Below, one piece after another: positions 19,007-22,950 of a stretch of 22,950 nt of DNA. The first letter of the stretch is position 1. Each line of letters opens with the position of its first letter. The stretch comes from a virus, in the IMG/VR virus record IMGVR_UViG_3300035698_009116, positions 1 through 22,950 of that record; one strand, written 5' to 3'. The position numbers and the translations under genes are program-made. The notes below the pieces were generated by a model. It did not search any database, was not told the DNA's origin, and saw only the letters and a list, made by a program, of their open reading frames with translations.

Positions 19007-19681
19007 ATGTCAGATTATTCTTCAGTAAAATACAAAGATATTCCAGTAATAGAAGAAAAAGAAAATGGGTATTGGGAGTGTTATGCTGACGAAAGGATTT
19101 GGCATCCTAATAAAATGAAATTTAACGAATATAAACAATCAGAGGAAAAATATGGAATTTCTGGCAGTGATGATTGGATGGCATTAGAAGAAGGAGATAA
19201 TAAAATAAGAATAGTTAGTGAATTCATTGACTATGGAGAGCATTTTGATAATATAAAGAAGAGGTCTTTTGTCTGTCTTGGTAAAGATGAATGCGAATAT
19301 TGTAAAGCGGGCGAGAAACCAAGAGTTAGATATCTGGGATGGGTTATCGATAGAAAAGATGAAAAAATAAAGCTTTTAAGGTTTGGTCATAGTATATTTA
19401 AGCAAATTGGCGCATTAGCTGTTAATGACGAATATAAGTTTGACGATTTACCAGAATATGATATGACTATTAAGAGAGAAGGGAAGGGATTAGATACAGA
19501 ATATACTGTTACTGCGGCCAGAAAAGATAGTGAATTGACTGAAAAAGAGGGAGAAGACGTTATAGAAAAGGTTAGTGATCCAGCAGAAATAATTGAGAAT
19601 ATGAAAACTAAATTAGAAAAGCAAATGGCTGGACTTGGTGGAGAGGAAGAAAAAGAAGAAACCATAAGTTCTGAAGAATGA
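19007..19681 (+). CDS. T4 gp32-like single-stranded DNA-binding protein
   Basis: 224 residues. The core begins WMALEEGDNKIRIVSEFIDY. A zinc segment FVCLGKDECEYCKAGEKP follows, then RVRYLGWVIDRKDEKIKLL and a beta-rich end with EYTVTAARKDSEL. The C-terminus is acidic (GGEEEKEETISSEE), the tail that SSBs use to dock other replication proteins. This layout matches gp32-like SSBs of tailed phages. It probably coats DNA opened by the helicase (8771) and trimmed by the nuclease (17196). The TGA stop is directly followed by an in-frame TAA. Confidence 0.75.
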   Translation: MSDYSSVKYKDIPVIEEKENGYWECYADERIWHPNKMKFNEYKQSEEKYGISGSDDWMALEEGDNKIRIVSEFIDYGEHFDNIKKRSFVCLGKDECEYCKAGEKPRVRYLGWVIDRKDEKIKLLRFGHSIFKQIGALAVNDEYKFDDLPEYDMTIKREGKGLDTEYTVTAARKDSELTEKEGEDVIEKVSDPAEIIENMKTKLEKQMAGLGGEEEKEETISSEE

Positions 19682-19685
19682 TAAC

Positions 19686-19934
19686 ATGATAAAATTTAAA
19701 GATTTCGAAAAAGAAAAGCTTCCTATTCGTGCTTTTGAAGTTAAATCTAGAACTGACCCTGGCGCATTTTATGAATTATATGTTTTTGATGATGATAACA
19801 TGAAATGTATGTGTTCAGCAGGATCTCACTATAAGGATTGTTGGCACAAAGAACTAATAAGAAGATTTCTTAATAGAGAAGTACTTACTGAAAAAGAACT
19901 TAATATGTTTAGAGAAATACAAATTAATCCTTAA
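19686..19934 (+). CDS. SWIM-type zinc-finger protein
   Basis: 82 residues. CMCSAGSHYKDCWHKELIRR is a SWIM motif (CxC, then CxH) preceded by two beta strands (FYELYVFDDDNMK). It starts four bases after the SSB stop region. Free-standing SWIM proteins are found next to replication and recombination genes, where they probably bind DNA or protein. Acts in the same operon as the SSB. Confidence 0.7.
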   Translation: MIKFKDFEKEKLPIRAFEVKSRTDPGAFYELYVFDDDNMKCMCSAGSHYKDCWHKELIRRFLNREVLTEKELNMFREIQINP

Positions 19935-19976
19935 CGTAAAAGAGATTCTGATAAAAAGTAATAGATAAATAGAATC

Positions 19977-20960
19977 ATGAGAATTTTTACCAGAAACAAA
20001 CAAGAGATGGGGTTGATAGCTCCTGATTATACCGATCCAAGAGATTATCAATTAGCAGAAATTCAAGGCGAGACTGTGGAATTACCAAAAAAGTTTCTTC
20101 TAAGAGATAAGATGACTTCAATTCAACACCAAAATTGGGGTACGTGTGTTAGCCATGCCACAGATGCTATTAAGGAATTTTTAGATACTGATGAGTATGG
20201 AAAAGAGATTAAGCTTTCACAAAAGTTTATTTATCTTAATATGAAAAAGATTAGTGGACTATGGAGCATACAAGGAGATTATTTAAGAAATGGACTTAAA
20301 AGCCTTGCTGATTATGGCGCTTGTTTAGAAACGACTTTCCCAGACATAAAACGAAGTTCTTGGAATGAATATATAAAAGATAAACCATCGTCTGCGGCAT
20401 ATGAAGAAGGAAAGATATATAAAATAAAATCATATTGGAGTGTTGGAAGAACTTTAGGGCAAATTAGATCTGCGATACATCAAAATAGTCGTCCAGTAGC
20501 ATTGGGAATGGCATGGTATTCATCTCTTAATAGACCAGACAAAGATGGACGATTAGCATTGCCAAGTGGTAATTCTTCTGGTGGACATGCGATAGCCTGT
20601 ATTGGTTGGGACGATGAAAAGCTATGGTTTAGAAATAGTTGGGGTACTCAATATGGAGATAATGGATATTTTTATATGCCATTTTCTGATTTTGACAAAT
20701 ATTCGCCATGGAATGCGTGGGTAGCCCTCGACATTATCGCGCCTAAGACACAGACAAAAGAGGGATGGGTGGCTGACAAATGGTTAAAAAATGAATTGAA
20801 GAAAGGGGATGTAGCACATACAATGACAAAGTTGAATTTTCGGGATGCTCCTTGGGGGAATAAAATAGATACCTTAGATACTGGAGAAGAATTAGAAATT
20901 TTAGGAGAAAAGAAATCAACAACAAATCTTGTATGGCAAAAAGTAAAAAGATTAAAATAA
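19977..20960 (+). CDS. papain-like (C1) cysteine protease with C-terminal SH3 domain
   Basis: 327 residues. The active-site set is complete: Gln and Cys57 in IQHQNWGTCVSHA, His204 in GGHAIACIGWDD, Asn220 in LWFRNSWGTQYGDNGYFYMP. The C-terminal 65 residues (about 262-327) look like a bacterial SH3 domain (LNFRDAPWGNKIDTLDTGEE, then LEILGEKK...WQKVKRL). There is no signal peptide. Such proteases are known in phages and in bacteria; an SH3 domain usually binds cell wall, so an endolysin-like or structural-protein-processing role is possible. The holin-like gene follows 29 bases later. Confidence 0.85.
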   Translation: MRIFTRNKQEMGLIAPDYTDPRDYQLAEIQGETVELPKKFLLRDKMTSIQHQNWGTCVSHATDAIKEFLDTDEYGKEIKLSQKFIYLNMKKISGLWSIQGDYLRNGLKSLADYGACLETTFPDIKRSSWNEYIKDKPSSAAYEEGKIYKIKSYWSVGRTLGQIRSAIHQNSRPVALGMAWYSSLNRPDKDGRLALPSGNSSGGHAIACIGWDDEKLWFRNSWGTQYGDNGYFYMPFSDFDKYSPWNAWVALDIIAPKTQTKEGWVADKWLKNELKKGDVAHTMTKLNFRDAPWGNKIDTLDTGEELEILGEKKSTTNLVWQKVKRLK

Positions 20961-20968
20961 AAAGGTCG
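20961..20968 (+). promoter_or_regulatory. AAAGGTCG leader motif, copy 4
   Basis: AAAGGTCG lies 21 bases before the start at 20990, in the same context as copy 3. Confidence 0.5.
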
Positions 20969-20989
20969 TTATTAAATTAATATAAAGCC

Positions 20990-21220
20990 ATGAATTTAAA
21001 AGTAGAAATTTATCCTTATGTGATAGGAATAGTAATAATTATTCTAACTATATTTTTTGGATTAGGGAATATTCCATATGAAACATTCTGGACTATTGTT
21101 TTAGCATTGCTTGGGGTTCAGGGTGCGACTATATATGGAAGCGTGAATAAGAGAATAGGAACGATGGAACGAAATATGGGAATAGGCATCGATAAGAGCA
21201 CCGAAACACCAGAAGGGTAG
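20990..21220 (+). CDS. holin-like small membrane protein
   Basis: 76 residues. Two hydrophobic helices (about 8-25, YVIGIVIIILTIFFGLG, and 33-49, WTIVLALLGVQGATIYGS) with a short turn and a charged C-terminus. Size, layout and place after a protease-SH3 gene fit a phage holin, which permits cell-wall enzymes to leave the cell. No specific holin family recognised. Ends in TAG. Confidence 0.55.
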   Translation: MNLKVEIYPYVIGIVIIILTIFFGLGNIPYETFWTIVLALLGVQGATIYGSVNKRIGTMERNMGIGIDKSTETPEG

Positions 21221-21226
21221 TATTCA

Positions 21227-21257
21227 TCCATTTGAGCAATAAAATCTCTTAAATGGA
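21227..21257 (+). other. stem-loop in the 110-base gap after the holin-like gene
   Basis: TCCATTT (21227-21233) pairs with AAATGGA (21251-21257), with an inner GAG/CTC (21234-21236/21246-21248). No T-run follows, so it is not a typical terminator. The rest of the gap holds a G-rich stretch (21275-21290) and AAAGGTCG copy 5. Confidence 0.4.
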
Positions 21258-21293
21258 CGATATGTGGACTCTACGGGTGTTGTGGGACGGATT

Positions 21294-21301
21294 AAAGGTC
21301 G
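21294..21301 (+). promoter_or_regulatory. AAAGGTCG leader motif, copy 5
   Basis: AAAGGTCG lies 29 bases before the start of the acidic gene at 21331. Confidence 0.5.
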
Positions 21302-21330
21302 CTTATATATTAATAAACTAAATTAATAAC

Positions 21331-21549
21331 ATGAACGAAGAAGAAAATACAGAAGAAACAACCGAGGAAACAACTGAAGAAGCAACCGAAGAAACGCCTG
21401 CAGAGACGACAGAAGAAACAACTGAAGAAACAACCGAAACGCCAGATAGCGATTTAAAATTATCCGATGATGACGATGACGAAGATGAAAAGGAAGAAGA
21501 AGATGAAAAGGAAGATGATGACGATGATGATGACGACGACGAGCTTTAA
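21331..21549 (+). CDS. highly acidic low-complexity protein
   Basis: 72 residues, leader AATTAATAAC. The first part is a Thr/Glu repeat (units like ETTEE repeated about eight times), then a short DSDLKLS bridge, then a run of Asp and Glu to the end (DDDDDDDEL). The repeat is also visible in the DNA (GAAACAACY GARGAA units). Net charge is extremely negative and no fold is expected. It could mimic DNA, bind cations or be a linker-like scaffold; all guesses. Confidence 0.6.
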   Translation: MNEEENTEETTEETTEEATEETPAETTEETTEETTETPDSDLKLSDDDDDEDEKEEEDEKEDDDDDDDDDEL

Positions 21550-21569
21550 AAATATAAATTTTTAATTTA

Positions 21570-21664
21570 ATCCGCTCAGATTTAAAATCCATTATTTATA
21601 GTGGAGTACGCGAAGATAGGTTATATACGATGATTTATTCTTACGAAACGGAGTCTTGGCGGAT
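21570..21664 (+). ncRNA. structured RNA candidate directly upstream of tRNA-Ala (three-way junction)
   Basis: The closing helix is ATCCGCT-C-AGATTT (21570-21583) with GAGTCT-T-GGCGGAT (21651-21664): 13 pairs with wobbles and one C-T mismatch. Inside are a hairpin TCCATTA-TTTA-TAGTGGA (21588-21605, 7 bp with one G-U) and a second helix CGAAGA/TCTTACG (21611-21616/21639-21645, 6 bp with one bulged A). The element ends 5 bases before the tRNA. Found by eye; no energy calculated. No gene is visible in 21550-21755. Confidence 0.55.
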
Positions 21665-21669
21665 ATAAT

Positions 21670-21741
21670 GGGCTGGCATGTTCCAAGGCGGCGAAAATCT
21701 TTTGCATAGATTTTGGGAGAGTTCGATTCTCTCTCGGTCCA
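21670..21741 (+). tRNA. tRNA-Ala (UGC) with a weak D-arm
   Basis: Acceptor GGGCTGG pairs with TCGGTCC and includes G3:U70, the alanine identity pair, with A21741 as discriminator. The anticodon arm AAAATCT-TTTGCAT-AGATTTT puts TGC at 21703-21705 with T before and A after. The T-arm GAGAG-TTCGATT-CTCTC is canonical. The D-arm is abnormal: only TTC/GAA (3 bp) can form and normal base 26 is missing. No intron. No CCA encoded. Confidence 0.75.
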
Positions 21742-21755
21742 CTATAAATAAAATT

Positions 21756-22007
21756 ATGGAAAAAGAAATAACAATAAGATGTAAATGTGGCGACCATAGG
21801 TTTTTAACTTTATGGAAAGATGAAGAATTTTTTGGTGATGGATGGGAATTAGCATATTCAAGACATTATTTACCATTATGGAATAGAATAAAATATGCTG
21901 TTAAATTAGTATTCATGCCTTATTCGTTAGAAGGAGCAGAGCAGTTTTTAATTAGCGACAAAGACATGAAAAGAATAATTAAAATGGTTCAAAAAGCTTA
22001 TAATTAA
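21756..22007 (+). CDS. small conserved phage protein with CxC motif
   Basis: 83 residues from ATG 21756; an upstream in-frame ATG at 21678 lies inside the tRNA and is rejected. ITIRCKCGDHRFLTLW is followed by FFGDGWELAYSRHYLPLWNR and a C-terminal part LISDKDMKRIIKMVQKA. The layout (CkCG.H.l.l.wd...) is one I know from many phage proteins of unknown role. Beta-rich start, helical end. Confidence 0.6.
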   Translation: MEKEITIRCKCGDHRFLTLWKDEEFFGDGWELAYSRHYLPLWNRIKYAVKLVFMPYSLEGAEQFLISDKDMKRIIKMVQKAYN

Positions 22008-22016
22008 CATAAAATC

Positions 22017-22232
22017 ATGGAGAACACAACATCGTCAGGATTAGGATTTACTGGAGCATTAACAATAGCATTTATAGTTCTAAAATTAGTAGGAGTAATA
22101 AGTTGGTCGTGGTTATGGGTATTGTCACCAATATGGATTTCGCTTGCTCTGGTAATTTTTATTCTTATATTTATTTTGTTTGTTATGGTAATAACAGCTT
22201 TTTTAAAAAGTCTAGATAAAACTAAAAAATAA
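22017..22232 (+). CDS. two-helix membrane protein, transmembrane Fragile-X-F-like
   Basis: 71 residues, leader AATTAACATAAAATC. GALTIAFIVLKLVGVISWSW followed by LWVLSPIWISLALVI matches the small membrane protein family annotated as transmembrane Fragile-X-F protein, found in many phages and bacteria. Two membrane helices (about 12-27 and 32-60) and a short basic tail. Function unknown; a holin-like part is possible. Confidence 0.7.
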   Translation: MENTTSSGLGFTGALTIAFIVLKLVGVISWSWLWVLSPIWISLALVIFILIFILFVMVITAFLKSLDKTKK

Positions 22233-22247
22233 ACTTAATTAATCATT

Positions 22248-22280
22248 ATGAAATTTGTATCATTAAACAGATTTTCATGA
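22248..22280 (+). CDS. 10-codon upstream ORF coupled to the next gene
   Basis: ATG with a normal leader (AATTAATCATT) encodes MKFVSLNRFS and ends in TGA overlapping the next ATG as ATGA (22277-22280). A leader peptide that delivers ribosomes to the 3D-domain gene is possible. Very short, so uncertain. Confidence 0.3.
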   Translation: MKFVSLNRFS

Positions 22281-22747
22281 ATAACGAAGAACCACCACTT
22301 CACAAAGACCCTTGGTTTTGGATTACGATGCTTTTTATTTTAATAGTATTCGGATTCGCGATTTGGAATAATCTACGACCAAGAGAAACAGAACTACAAA
22401 ATTATATCCCAGGAGGGGAGAGTATGGTGAGGCAGATTATACCGCACTATATCCCAAAGTTTCAGTATTCTGTTTTGGCAAGTATCAGCGGATACAATGC
22501 GACAGTAGAACAATGTGACAGCACACCATTTATAATGGCAAGTGGCAAACGAGTGTATGAGGGTGCGATAGCAAACAACTGCTTGGAATTCGGCACAAAA
22601 GTAAAGATAGGAGAGGATTGGTATGTAGTTGAGGATAGAATGAACAAGAGATACAACGATTGTAGATATTTCGATATTTTCTTCTGGTCGGAAGAAGAAG
22701 CAAAACAATGGGGTAGGCGAACAATTAAAATAGAGGTTCACAAATGA
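22277..22747 (+). CDS. membrane-anchored 3D-domain (RlpA/MltA-like double-psi barrel) protein
   Basis: 156 residues. The N-terminal membrane helix (about 13-31, WITMLFILIVFGFAIWN) is followed by a 3D domain: ISGYNATVEQCDSTPFIMAS, then GKRVYEGAIANN, LEFGTKVKIGEDWYVVEDRM and YFDIFF. The conserved elements C-D-x-T-P, A-S-G, G-T-x-V and the D..R....D-I-F acid positions are present. 3D domains occur in peptidoglycan-cutting transglycosylases, so it probably acts on cell wall outside the membrane. It may form a lysis or entry set with the protease-SH3 and holin-like genes. TGA overlaps the next ATG. Confidence 0.8.
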   Translation: MNNEEPPLHKDPWFWITMLFILIVFGFAIWNNLRPRETELQNYIPGGESMVRQIIPHYIPKFQYSVLASISGYNATVEQCDSTPFIMASGKRVYEGAIANNCLEFGTKVKIGEDWYVVEDRMNKRYNDCRYFDIFFWSEEEAKQWGRRTIKIEVHK

Positions 22748-22950
22748 AAAAGAAAAAGAAAACAATAGAAAAATGGGAAAAAGATTGGGATAAGATATTT
22801 AAGTCATTGCTAAGTAAAGAAACGGCGGTTAGCGGTTGTGGTGTTAATCTGAATATGAATGATTATGCTAAGCAGTTTATTAGAGGATTGGTTTATAAAA
22901 AGACAAAAGATTTGTTTGATAGACATAATTTATTGGCATTATCTTTTGAT
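22744..22950 (+). CDS. unknown protein, 3' end outside window
   Basis: 69 residues visible, open at the right edge. It starts in an ATGA overlap with the 3D-domain gene. A lysine-rich start (MKKKKKTIEKWEKDWDKIF) is followed by SGCGVNLNMNDYAKQFI and a basic helix. No family recognised from the fragment. Confidence 0.5.
   Translation, partial: MKKKKKTIEKWEKDWDKIFKSLLSKETAVSGCGVNLNMNDYAKQFIRGLVYKKTKDLFDRHNLLALSFD

Noticed and set aside
528-22950. General recoding of UGA
   Set aside because: Long genes contain no in-frame TGA and several ATGA overlaps use TGA as a normal stop.

Overview
The window is AT-rich, almost fully coding, and every credible gene lies on the plus strand in tight, often overlapping runs. 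This is the look of a phage genome, or a phage-like element, of a bacterium. Bacterial affinity is supported by an IF-1 homologue, a type IV prepilin-like signal sequence (KGFTLIE), and three promoters of the sigma-70 form (TTGACA with TATGGT, TATACT or TATGTT). An uncultivated host, for example from the Patescibacteria/CPR, is possible but is inference only. No virion structural gene is visible; this looks like the replication, metabolism, accessory and lysis part of the genome.

Layout. 1-2260: end of a zinc-ribbon gene, a promoter, an interleaved inverted-repeat element, a tRNA-like gene with an insertion, a winged-helix replication-type gene, an SH3-like gene, then about 460 bases of structured non-coding DNA containing a second interrupted tRNA-like gene. 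2260-5144: small unknown genes, a metallophosphoesterase, an HTH/zinc protein and a YopX-family protein. 5175-6056: a promoter, a pseudoknot-like element and a Vsr/DUF559-type endonuclease. 6062-9589: a conserved phage protein, three tandem related DNA methyltransferases and a DnaB-type ATPase. 9905-10463: a promoter, a small membrane gene, three covarying hairpins and a tRNA interrupted in the anticodon loop. 10483-13623: a Lar-like zinc protein, a GIY-YIG endonuclease and a large unknown protein. 13643-16027: sigma region 4-like HTH, SPFH/prohibitin protein, membrane proteins and a prepilin. 16042-19934: small genes, IF-1, a PD-(D/E)XK nuclease, an RG-rich mini-protein, a gp32-like SSB and a SWIM zinc finger. 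19977-22950: papain-like protease with SH3, holin-like membrane protein, acidic protein, structured RNA plus tRNA-Ala, small membrane proteins and a 3D-domain protein.

How it fits together. The ATPase, SSB, winged-helix protein, PD-(D/E)XK nuclease and methyltransferases form a DNA replication, recombination and modification set. IF-1, four tRNA genes and a recurring AATTAA leader in place of Shine-Dalgarno sites suggest the element adjusts host translation. The protease-SH3, holin-like and 3D-domain proteins may form an envelope or lysis set, and the SPFH and prepilin genes a second membrane set.

The most unusual content is RNA. Three of the four tRNA genes carry insertions far too short for group I introns. 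Each of the four is preceded, 4-6 bases upstream, by a structured element. One compact helical motif (6-bp helix, one C opposite AWA, then UCCUA) occurs three times in tandem at 10128-10348 with compensatory changes, and again in circularly permuted form inside the tRNA insert at 10387-10416. This is the best candidate for an undescribed RNA system in the window.
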